Shown here piece after piece: positions 8,431 through 16,951 of a DNA stretch of 64,000 nucleotides. Numbering within the stretch: the stretch's first letter is position 1; each line of letters begins with the position of its first letter. The position numbers and the translations under genes were made by a program. The stretch is from Aldersonia sp036524855 (GTDB taxonomy: Bacteria; Actinomycetota; Actinomycetes; Mycobacteriales; Mycobacteriaceae), in assembly GCA_036524855.1 (NCBI GenBank), contig DATDBL010000238.1:12567-76566 (forward strand), written 5' to 3'. Under the pieces are notes generated by a model. It searched no databases. It was not told where the DNA came from and was given only the letters and a program-made list of their open reading frames with translations.

Positions 8431-9309
8431 CTACTCGGGTCGGCGCAGCGTCGCGGTGAGGTGCGGGTAGCCCTTCCTTGGATGCAGCAGTGACAGATCC
8501 CAACCGGCATCCGACCTGTCGGCGTACAGGTTCACCGTCGACGGCACGAAGATGGGTTTGCCGAACTTCACCCGGTAGGTCACTCGCTCCGGAATCCGCC
8601 CCTCCACCGCACCGAGTACCGCTGCGGCACTCCACATCCCGTGCGCGATCGGACGAGCGAATCCGAATACCTTGGCGCCCAACGTGGAGACGTGAATGGG
8701 ATTGCGGTCACCCGACACCGCCGCGTACCTTCCGATCGTGCGCTGGTCCACACGTATGGTCCGAATCGGCGGCGGGGGCACCTGCTCCGGCGGCGCTTCC
8801 GGCTTCGGCTCGCCGGACAGCGACGTCTTCTGCCGGTGCAGGAAAGTCGTCACCTGCCGCCACACCAACTCCCGCCCGACGCTCACCTCGCTGACCGCGT
8901 CGACGAGCAGACCCTTGCGGTGCTCACGCAGATTCTCGGTGTGGGTGAGGATGTCGAGCGGCTCGCTCACCGAGACGGGACGACGCTGCTCGATCACGTT
9001 CTCCGCGTGCACCGCCCCGACCGCGGTGAACGGGAAGTCACGTGCCACCACCAGCTTCATCACCGCTGGGAAGGTGAGCGTGAACGGGTACGTGATCGGC
9101 AGCACATCCCCGAACCGCAGCCCGCATGTCTTCGTGTAGACCGCAAGGTTCTCCGGGTCGACGCGCACCCCGCGTATCTCCACGCGTCGATCCGGCAGTC
9201 TGTCGCCGCGGTCTGACAGCAACGGCAAGCCAAGCGCGCCGAGCGCCGCCCGCACGTACAGGTCCCGAGTGCTCGGCCTCTCCCGCAGTTCCAGCAGCTC
9301 GTGAGTCAT
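8431..9309 (-). CDS. htdX: HtdX-like 3-hydroxyacyl-thioester dehydratase
   Basis: A 292-residue MaoC-type hydratase 2 predicted to dehydrate (3R)-hydroxyacyl thioesters. The C-terminal hot-dog domain holds the hydratase motif as SGDRNPIHVSTLGAKVFGF (Asp and His catalytic pair), followed by ARPIAHGMW; the N-terminal half is the degenerate hot-dog partner. The ATG at 9309 overlaps the fabG4 stop by one base, so the two are translationally coupled. Synteny with Rv0241c-Rv0242c-Rv0243 supports the call. With FabG4 and FadA2 it makes up three consecutive steps of fatty acyl elongation or breakdown. Confidence 0.9.
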   Translation of the reverse strand: MTHELLELRERPSTRDLYVRAALGALGLPLLSDRGDRLPDRRVEIRGVRVDPENLAVYTKTCGLRFGDVLPITYPFTLTFPAVMKLVVARDFPFTAVGAVHAENVIEQRRPVSVSEPLDILTHTENLREHRKGLLVDAVSEVSVGRELVWRQVTTFLHRQKTSLSGEPKPEAPPEQVPPPPIRTIRVDQRTIGRYAAVSGDRNPIHVSTLGAKVFGFARPIAHGMWSAAAVLGAVEGRIPERVTYRVKFGKPIFVPSTVNLYADRSDAGWDLSLLHPRKGYPHLTATLRRPE

Positions 9310-10655
9310 CAAGCCCCCAATATGGATTGGCCGCAAATGCGCAACACCTGGCCGGTCACGGCGTTCGACCCCGGGTTCGCGAAGTACGCGACCGCCTCGG
9401 CGACGTCGACGGTTTGCCCGCCCTGCAGCAGTGAACTCATCCGCCGGCCGGCCTCCCGGGTGGCGAAGGGGATCGCTGCCGTCATGGCGGTCTCGATGAA
9501 GCCGGGTGCGACGGCGTTGACGGTGATCCGCTTGTCCGCGAAGGATTCCGACGTCGCGTCGACCACGCCGATGACGCCCGCCTTGGAGGTGCCGTAGTTC
9601 GTCTGGCCGCGGTTGCCGGCGATGCCGGCGATGGAGGAGACGTCGATCACCCGGCCGCCGTCGCGCAACGCACCCTTCGCAACGAGCTGATTGGTGATCC
9701 GCAGCGGTGCAATCAGGTTGACGCCGATGACGGCGTTCCAGCGGGCGGCGTCCATGTTCGCCAGCGTCTTGTCCCGCGTGATGCCGGCGTTGTTGACGAT
9801 GATGTCGGCGCCGCCGTGCCGTTCGGCGAGGTGGGCGGCGAGCTTCTCGGCGGCGTCCGGTGCGGTGACGTCGAGAGCGAACGAGGTGCCGCCGACCTTG
9901 TTGGCGGTCGCCGAGAGCGCCTCGCCCGCGGCGGGAACGTCGGCACAGACCACGTGCGCGCCGTCGCGGGCGAGCACCTCGGCGATGGTCGCGCCGATGC
10001 CGCGCGCGGCGCCGGTCACGACCGCGATCCTTCCGTCGAGCGGGCGGTCCCAGTTCGCCGGGGCGGTGGAGTCGTCGTCGCCGACCCGCAGCACCTGGCC
10101 GTCGACGAAGGCGGACTTCGCCGACAGCAGGAAACGCAGCGTCGATTCGACGCCGGACGCGCCCGCGGACGTGGTCGGGGAGACGTACACCAACTGCGCC
10201 GTCGACCCGCGCTTGATCTCCTTGGCGACGCTGCGGGTGAAGCCCTCGAGTGCGCGCTGGGCGACCTGCGCGTCGACGCTGCCCGCCTCCTCGGGAGTGG
10301 TGCCGAGCACGACGACCCGGCCACACGACGTCAGGCTGCGGATCACCGGCGCGAAGAACTCGAACAGTTCGACGAGTTGCTCCGGTCCGGTGACGTCGGT
10401 CGCGTCGAATACCAGCGCCCCGTACTTCGTGGCGGTCGTGTCGGCGAACGGATAGTCCGAAAGTAGGTCGCGGATCGGCTCGATCAGGCGGCCCTTGCCG
10501 CCGAGCAGGACGGGTCCGGGGAGCGGGGGCTCGCCCTGCTGGTACCTGCGCAGGTGCTCGGGTTGCGGCAGTCCGACCTGCTTGGCGATGAACGCGCCGG
10601 GCGCGGTGGACAGGAACGACGAATAGGGGTCGGAGGCTGCTTTGCTGGCTGCCAC
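9309..10655 (-). CDS. fabG4: FabG4: high-molecular-weight 3-oxoacyl reductase
   Basis: A 448-residue two-domain short-chain dehydrogenase. The N-terminal ~210 residues form a flavodoxin-like domain typical of the long FabG type; the C-terminal domain is a standard SDR with VVTGAARGIGATIAE for cofactor binding, NNAGITRD, catalytic Ser in IDVSSIAGIAG and YxxxK as NYGTSKAG. High-molecular-weight FabG proteins favour NADH. It reduces 3-oxoacyl-CoA or -ACP. It is co-directional and overlapping with htdX, and divergent from fadA2 across a 98-base gap holding a perfect palindrome. Confidence 0.92.
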   Translation of the reverse strand: MAASKAASDPYSSFLSTAPGAFIAKQVGLPQPEHLRRYQQGEPPLPGPVLLGGKGRLIEPIRDLLSDYPFADTTATKYGALVFDATDVTGPEQLVELFEFFAPVIRSLTSCGRVVVLGTTPEEAGSVDAQVAQRALEGFTRSVAKEIKRGSTAQLVYVSPTTSAGASGVESTLRFLLSAKSAFVDGQVLRVGDDDSTAPANWDRPLDGRIAVVTGAARGIGATIAEVLARDGAHVVCADVPAAGEALSATANKVGGTSFALDVTAPDAAEKLAAHLAERHGGADIIVNNAGITRDKTLANMDAARWNAVIGVNLIAPLRITNQLVAKGALRDGGRVIDVSSIAGIAGNRGQTNYGTSKAGVIGVVDATSESFADKRITVNAVAPGFIETAMTAAIPFATREAGRRMSSLLQGGQTVDVAEAVAYFANPGSNAVTGQVLRICGQSILGA

Positions 10656-10696
10656 TTCACTACCTTCTACGGTCGAGGACGTCTGGTTCGACAGTC

Positions 10697-10716
10697 AACT
10701 TACTAGGGAGTAAGTT
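10697..10716. promoter_or_regulatory. 20-bp perfect palindrome, probable TetR-type operator
   Basis: AACTTACTAGGGAGTAAGTT (8-bp arms, 4-base centre) lies midway between the divergent fabG4 and fadA2 starts. Outer arms TCGACA and TGTCGA extend the dyad. Size and symmetry fit a TetR-family operator controlling both directions. Candidate regulators are the TetR genes at 6055 and 12208. Confidence 0.7.
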
Positions 10717-10753
10717 AGTTTGTCGAGCAGACCCCTCGACCCGGGAGATCCGA

Positions 10754-12049
10754 GTGACCAGCACAGCCAGCAGGCAGCTTCGACCCGTCGCGATCCTCGG
10801 CGGCAATCGCATCCCCTTCGCGCGCTCGGACCGGGCGTACGCGCGGGCGTCCAACCAGGACATGTACACCGCCGCGCTGGACGGCCTGGTCAGTCGTTTC
10901 GGGCTTGCGGGTGAACAACTGGGTCTCGTCGTCGGTGGTGCGGTGCTCAAGCACAGCCGAGATTTCAATCTCATGCGCGAGTGCGTTCTCGGCAGCGCAC
11001 TGAGCCCCTACACCCCGGCCTTCGACCTGCAGCAGGCGTGCGGCACCGGCCTGCAGTCGCTCATCGCGGTAGGCGACGCGATCGCGGCCGGTCGCATCGA
11101 GGTCGGCGTCGGCGGCGGTGTCGACACCACCTCGGACGCGCCGATCGGCGTCAGCGACGACCTGCGCGAGTTCCTGCTCTCGCTCAACCGCGCGAAGTCC
11201 GCCGGCGCCCGGATCAAGCTGCTCGGCCATGTCCGGCCGTCGATGATCGGGCTGGAACTCCCGCGCAACGGCGAACCCCGCACCGGGCTGTCGATGGGCG
11301 ACCACGCGGCGATCACCGCGAAGGAGTTCGGCATCTCCCGCGAGGCGCAGGACGAACTCGCCGCCGCCAGCCACCACAACATGGCCGCCGCGTACGACCG
11401 CGGCTTCTTCGACGACCTCGTCACGCCGTTCCTCGGCCTGACCCGCGACGACACCTTGCGGGCCGACACGACGGTGGAAAAGCTCGCGAAGCTGAAGCCG
11501 GTGTTCGGCGTGAAACTCGGCGACGCGACGATGACCGCGGGCAACTCGACGCCTCTCACCGACGGCGCGTCGGCGGCACTGCTGTCCTCGGAAGAGTGGG
11601 CAGCGCAACACAATCTGCCGGTGTTCGCGCACCTCGTCGACTCCGAGACCGCCGCCGTCGACTACGTCCACGGCCCCGACGGCCTGCTGATGGCCCCGAC
11701 CTACGCGGTGCCCCGCCTGCTCGCCCGCAACGGACTCACGTTGGCGGACTTCGACTTCTACGAGATCCACGAGGCGTTCGCATCGGTGGTGCTCGCGACC
11801 CTGCAGGCGTGGGAGAGCGACGCCTACTGCAAGGAACGCCTCGGCCTCGACGGCGCCCTCGGCTCGATCGACCGCGCCAAGCTCAACGTCAACGGCTCCT
11901 CGCTCGCCGCCGGTCACCCCTTCGCCGCCACCGGCGCCCGCATACTCGCCAGCACCGCAAAGATGCTGGCGGAGAAGGGCTCCGGCCGTGCCCTCATCTC
12001 CATCTGTGCTGCCGGTGGGCAGGGCGTGACGGCGATTCTGGAGCGCTGA
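10754..12049 (+). CDS. fadA2: FadA2-like acetyl-CoA acyltransferase (thiolase)
   Basis: A 431-residue thiolase that cleaves or forms 3-oxoacyl-CoA. The nucleophile Cys is in DLQQACGTGLQSL (residue ~96), the active-site His regions are EIHEAFASVV and NVNGSSLAAGHPFAATGAR, and the second Cys is in SICAAGGQGV. Start is GTG at 10754. It is divergent from fabG4-htdX and shares the palindromic control region. Synteny matches Rv0243. Direction (beta-oxidation or reverse elongation) is not determined by sequence. Confidence 0.92.
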   Translation: MTSTASRQLRPVAILGGNRIPFARSDRAYARASNQDMYTAALDGLVSRFGLAGEQLGLVVGGAVLKHSRDFNLMRECVLGSALSPYTPAFDLQQACGTGLQSLIAVGDAIAAGRIEVGVGGGVDTTSDAPIGVSDDLREFLLSLNRAKSAGARIKLLGHVRPSMIGLELPRNGEPRTGLSMGDHAAITAKEFGISREAQDELAAASHHNMAAAYDRGFFDDLVTPFLGLTRDDTLRADTTVEKLAKLKPVFGVKLGDATMTAGNSTPLTDGASAALLSSEEWAAQHNLPVFAHLVDSETAAVDYVHGPDGLLMAPTYAVPRLLARNGLTLADFDFYEIHEAFASVVLATLQAWESDAYCKERLGLDGALGSIDRAKLNVNGSSLAAGHPFAATGARILASTAKMLAEKGSGRALISICAAGGQGVTAILER

Positions 12050-12099
12050 TCCCGGCGGTGTGAGCGACCACGCTGCGCACGGGTCACTTCGCAGCCCGA

Positions 12100-12141
12100 C
12101 TCGTAACCTCGCAGGATGTGCTGGCCTTGCGAGGTTACGAG
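12100..12141. terminator. Hairpin between convergent fadA2 and TetR genes
   Basis: CTCGTAACCTCGCA (12100-12113) pairs perfectly with TGCGAGGTTACGAG (12128-12141), a 14-bp stem with a 14-base loop, and a further copy tttgcgaggtcg follows. Location between convergent genes suits a bidirectional terminator. The core is the same as the palindrome at 6716-6747. Confidence 0.55.
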
Positions 12142-12207
12142 AGCCTTTGCGAGGTCGATGGTTTGCAGCCGAGCGCGCTCACCGTAGCGTGCCGGCACGC
12201 CTCGGCT

Positions 12208-13509
12208 TCACGCGCGGCGGCGCAACCCGTCGAGCAGCAACCCGGCGACCGCGTCGACGTGCTCGGCGGGGGTGGCGCCGCGGCGGGTGAAGCAGCGCAG
12301 GAACAGGGTGTTGGTCAGCGTCGCCGCTACCTCGCCCGCGGGGTTCTGGTCCGCGAAAACCCCACGCTGCTGGCCGCGTTCGATCACCGGCGCAATCAGC
12401 GCGGGAAAGGGCAGCTCCTGCTTGATCTCGAGCGTGCTCTCTGCGTCGGCGTAGGTGTCGTGGCTGACGGCCGCGATGAGGGCGTCGGTGTACTCGGGTT
12501 CGTCGCGCGCGAGGGTGGCGCAGCGCAGCAGATGCCGTCGCACCGTGTCGATCTCGTCGCGATCGAGCGCGAGGTCGTCCGCGACGGCCTCGCCGAGGCG
12601 CAGGAACCCGTCCTTGAGGCCGCCGACCACGATGTGCGCCTTCGTCGGAAACAGCCGGCGTACGGTCGCCAACGGCACCGCGGACGCGGCGGCAATCGCC
12701 TCGAGCCGGGCCAGGAAGTAACCACGGCGGCCGAATTCTGTGCGGGCCGCGTCGATCACGGCACGCCGTGGGTTCTCCGGTAGTTCGGCCGCGCGGGCCA
12801 GCTGGAACGACGCGGCGATATCGGCGGCGAGCTGGGCAGCGGCGTCGTCGACGTGCTCGTGTAGTTCGTGCGTATCCACCAGCGTCGTCAGCAGCGCCAG
12901 CGCGACCTCGCCCACCAGCCAGTCGGGCACCGCGTCGGGATCGACGCGCCGGCGCAGCGCGAGCCCGTCCAGCATTGCCACCAGCGTGACCGCCAACGTC
13001 GCAACTCCGAATGGCGCGCGCAGGGTGGCGCCCCATGATGCGAACAATGCGTCGAACGTGGCCGCGATCCGCGCGTCGCGGTCGCGGGCGTCGCGCCGCA
13101 GATCCGCGACCACCCGAGTTCCGCCGGACGCACAGAACACGGCCGCGAGCACGCGACGGGTGGCTGCGCGCTCGTCGGCGTCGCGTGCGAACTCCCGTCC
13201 GATCGCATCGCGCAGTACCGGGCGCGGGTCACCCTGATGGGCGGTCAGTGCCGCCGTCAGCGCGGCGCCGAGGTCGGACGAATCCAGCGCGGGCTGGCGG
13301 GCCAGCGCGGCGACGACCGCGTCGAGGAACGAACTCTTGTGGTACTTGCGATAGAAGGACGTCTGCGAGATCCGCGCCGCGGCGGCGGCATCCTGCGCGC
13401 GCAATCCACCGTCGAGCAGTGTGGTCGGATCCGTGACCAGCAGGTCCACCGCGGCCGCCACCAGCCGTTCGCCGAGATCGGTTTCGGCCACTCGTACCCC
13501 TTCGGACAT
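12208..13509 (-). CDS. Double-length TetR family regulator
   Basis: A 433-residue protein made of two TetR units in tandem. Residues ~10-60 carry the first HTH (ARISQTSFYRKYHKSSFLDA) and ~225-270 the second (AASAVPLATVRRLFPTKAHI), each followed by its own helical effector domain, so one chain resembles a fused dimer. Usual TetR proteins are about 200 residues. It is convergent with fadA2 and is a candidate repressor for the palindrome at 10697-10716 (inference). The ligand is unknown; acyl-CoA is plausible from context. No frameshift or decay is seen. Confidence 0.8.
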   Translation of the reverse strand: MSEGVRVAETDLGERLVAAAVDLLVTDPTTLLDGGLRAQDAAAAARISQTSFYRKYHKSSFLDAVVAALARQPALDSSDLGAALTAALTAHQGDPRPVLRDAIGREFARDADERAATRRVLAAVFCASGGTRVVADLRRDARDRDARIAATFDALFASWGATLRAPFGVATLAVTLVAMLDGLALRRRVDPDAVPDWLVGEVALALLTTLVDTHELHEHVDDAAAQLAADIAASFQLARAAELPENPRRAVIDAARTEFGRRGYFLARLEAIAAASAVPLATVRRLFPTKAHIVVGGLKDGFLRLGEAVADDLALDRDEIDTVRRHLLRCATLARDEPEYTDALIAAVSHDTYADAESTLEIKQELPFPALIAPVIERGQQRGVFADQNPAGEVAATLTNTLFLRCFTRRGATPAEHVDAVAGLLLDGLRRRA

Positions 13510-13641
13510 GTCTACCTGCGGAATGATAGCGATTACTCACAGGTGGTAGCGACCGGTTCCAGCCCATGTTGTTGAAGGCTCAATATCGGACCGATGAGAA
13601 TGCTCTCGGCGGTCGGGGACAGCGAAAGAGGGGGGAATTCC

Positions 13642-13998
13642 ATGACGATTTGCACGACCGTCGAGGATCGGATCGGGTACGTCGAACCGACCGCGTACGT
13701 GGAACCGTCGGGGTACGTCGAACCGGCTGGGTACGACGGACCGGCAGCAGACACCGCGCTGCGGTGGTATCCGACGCCGACGCTCAGCCACCGCGAATGC
13801 GAGGTGGTGCTGGCCTGGCTGCGGTCGGATTCCAAAGCCGTGGTCGCCGCACATCTGTTCATCTCGATCGGCACGGTGAACACCCACCTCGCCCGCATCC
13901 GCTCCAAGTACGCCGCGGTCGGGCGGCCGGCACCGACCAAGGCAGCGCTGTTCGCGCGGGCGCTACAGGACGGACTCACCGAGCTGCGCGACTGGTGA
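13642..13998 (+). CDS. LuxR-type HTH protein with YVEP repeats
   Basis: A 118-residue protein whose C-terminal ~65 residues match a LuxR/GerE helix-turn-helix: LSHRECEVVLAWLRSDSKAV, then FISIGTVNTHLARIRSKY. There is no receiver or ligand domain. The N-terminus instead holds a short tandem repeat (GYVEPTAYVEPSGYVEPAGY; 18-base period in DNA). The ATG at 13642 is chosen because gaggggggaattcc precedes it; an upstream ATG at 13594 lacks a ribosome site. It stands 200 bases upstream of the desaturase/type III PKS/exporter genes on the same strand and is their likely regulator (inference). Confidence 0.75.
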   Translation: MTICTTVEDRIGYVEPTAYVEPSGYVEPAGYDGPAADTALRWYPTPTLSHRECEVVLAWLRSDSKAVVAAHLFISIGTVNTHLARIRSKYAAVGRPAPTKAALFARALQDGLTELRDW

Positions 13999-14038
13999 CG
14001 CCGCGCGGCGGCTGATCAAGGACACGCCCCGGGGAACT

Positions 14039-14078
14039 CAGGGGGCTGTTTCGGGAGACATCCCGGAGCAGCCCCCTG
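14039..14078. terminator. Inverted repeat between LuxR-type gene and desaturase
   Basis: CAGGGGGCTG (14039-14048) pairs with CAGCCCCCTG (14069-14078) and an inner cggga/tcccg stem stacks inside. It is a strong hairpin 40 bases after the LuxR-type stop, probably a terminator that separates it from the biosynthetic genes. Confidence 0.6.
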
Positions 14079-14197
14079 GCCTGTGCCGGGGGGATCCGCC
14101 CGAAAGCGAACGTTAAGTGGGCCGCAAGGCGACCGCGCGAAGCTTCCGTCACGAAAGATGCCGGTACCCCGACCGGCCACGCGAGACGGAGGACCCC

Positions 14198-15709
14198 ATG
14201 ACAGTGCAGCCGGACGTCAAGGTCGGCACTGCAGTCACAGCAGTCACTGCCGTCGATGCAGTCGAGGAACAGGAGTTCCGCCGCCCTCCCGGGCCACCAC
14301 CGGAGGACATGCTGCTGCCGGACGTGTGGATCTACCGCGGCAAGGCCTACGACCTCAGCGACTGGATCTCCAAGCATCCCGGCGGCGAGTTCTTCATCGG
14401 ACGAACGAAGAACCGTGACATCACCTCGATCATCGGCTCCTACCACAAGGACCCGGAGCGCATCGAGCGGATGCTGCGCCGCTTCGCGCTCGACCGTGAC
14501 GCCAAACCGGAGGACGTCCACCCCACCAACAATGCCCCCGAGTTCCTGTTCACCGAGGGGTTCGACAGCTGGCGCGACACCCCGAAGTACGAGTTCGACG
14601 ACAAGTTCGACCTCCTGCACCGGATCAAGGCGCGGCTGAAGGAACCGGCGCTCGCTGCCCGGCTGAAGCGGATGGACACGATCTTCAACGTGGTCGTCGT
14701 CGCGCTGGCCGTTGCGTACTTCGCGGTGCAGGGACTGCGGCTCGCCGAACCGGGCTGGATACCGCTGCCGGTGTTCGTGATCGCGATGGTGCTGCTGCGC
14801 AGTTCGCTGGCAGGCTTCGGGCACTACGCGATCCACCGCGCGCAGAAGGGCTGGACCAAGGTCTGGTCCAACGCATTCGACATCAATTACATCGCACTGG
14901 CTTTCGTCACCGCGGACGGTCACACGCTGCTGCATCACCCACACACGCAGAGCGAGGTCGACGTCAAGAAGAACGTCTTCACGATGATGATGCGGGTGCC
15001 GCGGCTGTACCGGGTGCCGATCCACACGCTGCACAAGTTCGGCCACATGCTCAGCGGCATGACGCTGCGCCTGTTCGAGATCTGCAAACTGACCCGCAAG
15101 GTCGGTATCAAGGACATGTACGGGACGTGGCGCGGTGCGCTGCCGCACTTCTTCGGCGCGTTCGGCATGCGGTTCCTGCTGCTCGCCGAGTTCGTCGCGT
15201 TCACCGTCGCCGGCGACTTCTGGGCCTGGGCACTGCAATTCGTCGCGTCGCTGTGGATCAGCACCTTCCTCGTGGTATCGAGTCACGATTTCGAGGAGGA
15301 GCCCGCGGACCATCCCGAGTCCGGCAGCGACGACTGGGCGGTGCACCAGCTCGAAGAGGCCTACGACCTGAAGGTCGTCGGGAACCGCTACCTCGACTGC
15401 TTCCTCTCCGCCGGACTGAGTTCGCACCGCGTCCACCACGTCCTGCCCTATCAGCGCAGTGGGTTCGCCAACATCGCCACCGAGGACGTGGTGCGCGAGG
15501 AGGCCGCCGAGTTCGGTGTCGAGTGGCTGCCCGCCAAGAGCTTCGTCACCGACCGGTTCCCGAAGCTGTGCAAGACCTACCTGCTCTCCGCCTCCGACGA
15601 GGCCGTCGAACGCAAGTGGGGCTTCCTCCGGGAGCACCTCTCGCCCGGCGCGCTGAAAACCTCTGCCACCTACACCGTTCAAGGTTTCACCGGCATCGGC
15701 ACGGTGTGA
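14198..15709 (+). CDS. Cytochrome b5-fused fatty acid desaturase/hydroxylase
   Basis: A 503-residue membrane di-iron enzyme. Residues ~40-90 are a cytochrome b5-like domain with heme-ligand motif HPGG at 60-63 and a second His near 83 (SYHKDPERI). The desaturase domain has three His boxes: HYAIH (209-213), HTLLHHPHT (242-249) and HRVHH near 410, and hydrophobic segments around 160-200 and 320-355. It should desaturate or hydroxylate a long acyl chain using its own b5 domain for electrons. Start ATG 14198 follows GGAGG at good spacing. It lies 52 bases upstream of the type III PKS gene, so it may tailor the starter acyl group or the product (inference). Confidence 0.82.
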   Translation: MTVQPDVKVGTAVTAVTAVDAVEEQEFRRPPGPPPEDMLLPDVWIYRGKAYDLSDWISKHPGGEFFIGRTKNRDITSIIGSYHKDPERIERMLRRFALDRDAKPEDVHPTNNAPEFLFTEGFDSWRDTPKYEFDDKFDLLHRIKARLKEPALAARLKRMDTIFNVVVVALAVAYFAVQGLRLAEPGWIPLPVFVIAMVLLRSSLAGFGHYAIHRAQKGWTKVWSNAFDINYIALAFVTADGHTLLHHPHTQSEVDVKKNVFTMMMRVPRLYRVPIHTLHKFGHMLSGMTLRLFEICKLTRKVGIKDMYGTWRGALPHFFGAFGMRFLLLAEFVAFTVAGDFWAWALQFVASLWISTFLVVSSHDFEEEPADHPESGSDDWAVHQLEEAYDLKVVGNRYLDCFLSAGLSSHRVHHVLPYQRSGFANIATEDVVREEAAEFGVEWLPAKSFVTDRFPKLCKTYLLSASDEAVERKWGFLREHLSPGALKTSATYTVQGFTGIGTV

Positions 15710-15761
15710 CGATCCCCGCTCCCAGTCGACCGCCCCGCTTCCACACAAACAAGGAACAGCC

Positions 15762-16949
15762 ATGACCATCTCGATCGACAAGCCCGCGCTGCTGCCGCTC
15801 GCGTCCTTCACGCCGCTGCCGCCCGCCCCACCGACGACCGTCGCCGTCTGCGAATCGATTGCGACCGGCGCCCCCGATCGCGTCATGAACCAGGCCGAGT
15901 CGGTGCAGCGGGTCGTCGACCTGTTCGCCGACCCCGACCAGCGCACCCGGATCACGCGGGTGTACGAGAAGACGCGAGTCGACACCCGCCACATGGCCGT
16001 CGACCCGCTCGACCCGGACTTCCTCGCCTTCAGCCGTCAGCGCGGCACGATCCGCGACCGGATGAACCTGTACTACGAGCACGCGGCCCCGCTTGCGGTG
16101 GCGGTCGCCGGCCGGGCGATCGCCCACCTCGACGACCCTTCAGCCGACATCGGGTTGCTCGTCTTCGTGACCAGCACCGGGTTCATCGCACCCGGCGTCG
16201 ACGTCGCCGTCGTCAAGCAGCTGGGCCTCTCACCGACCGTCGCGCGGGTCGTCGTGAACTTCATGGGCTGCGCGGCCGCGATGAACGGCATCCGCACCGC
16301 GGCCGACTTCGTCCGGGTCCGCCCCGACCAGAAGGCCCTGGTGATCTGCCTCGAACTGTCCTCGGTCAACGCGGTTTTCGCGGACACCGTCAACGACGTC
16401 ATCATCCACAGCCTGTTCGGCGACGGCTGCGGCGCGGTGGTCATCGGCGCAAGCCAGGTCCAGCAGCCGCAGACGCCCGGCACCGTCGTGATCCGGAACA
16501 GCTTCAGCCACCTGCTCGACGACGCCGAGGACGGGATCGTCCTCGGCGTCACCGACAACGGCATCACCTGCGAGCTGTCGGAGAACCTGCCCGACTACAT
16601 CTACCGTGGCGTCGACCCGGCCATCACCGCGGCGCTGCGCCGCAGCGGACTGCACAAGGCCGACATCGACCTGTGGGCCATCCACCCCGGCGGGCCGAGG
16701 ATCATCGAGCAGTCCGCCCGGTCGTTGGGTCTGCCACCCGCGCAGGCGCAGGTCAGCTGGGACATCCTGGCGCGCTACGGCAACATGCTGAGCGTCTCGC
16801 TGATCTTCGTCCTCGAGGAGATGATTCGGCGCGCCGACGACACGGACTCGATCTCCACCGGTGTCGCCTTCTCGTTCGCACCGGGCGTCACCCTCGAAGG
16901 CATCGTCTTCGACCTCGTACGCCGCTCCGGCTCCCAGAAAGCGCAGTGA
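15762..16949 (+). CDS. Type III polyketide synthase (alkylpyrone/alkylresorcinol type)
   Basis: A 395-residue chalcone-synthase-like enzyme that condenses malonyl-CoA onto a starter acyl-CoA. The catalytic triad is in place: Cys170 in NFMGCAAAMNG, His308 in WAIHPGGPRII and Asn341 in GNMLS. Other type III PKS marks are VTSTGFIAPGVD and SLFGDGCGAVVIG. It resembles the actinobacterial Pks10/Pks11/Pks18 group that accepts long-chain starters; FabH-like KAS III is excluded by the GCAAAMNG and IHPGGP motifs. Its stop overlaps a possible GTG start of the exporter gene. With the desaturase and exporter it suggests synthesis and export of an unsaturated or hydroxylated phenolic or pyrone lipid. Confidence 0.85.
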   Translation: MTISIDKPALLPLASFTPLPPAPPTTVAVCESIATGAPDRVMNQAESVQRVVDLFADPDQRTRITRVYEKTRVDTRHMAVDPLDPDFLAFSRQRGTIRDRMNLYYEHAAPLAVAVAGRAIAHLDDPSADIGLLVFVTSTGFIAPGVDVAVVKQLGLSPTVARVVVNFMGCAAAMNGIRTAADFVRVRPDQKALVICLELSSVNAVFADTVNDVIIHSLFGDGCGAVVIGASQVQQPQTPGTVVIRNSFSHLLDDAEDGIVLGVTDNGITCELSENLPDYIYRGVDPAITAALRRSGLHKADIDLWAIHPGGPRIIEQSARSLGLPPAQAQVSWDILARYGNMLSVSLIFVLEEMIRRADDTDSISTGVAFSFAPGVTLEGIVFDLVRRSGSQKAQ

Positions 16950-16951
16950 CC

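Noticed and set aside
15762..16949. FabH-like 3-oxoacyl-ACP synthase III
   Set aside because: The GCAAAMNG and IHPGGP motifs with Asn in GNMLS fit type III PKS better than KAS III.
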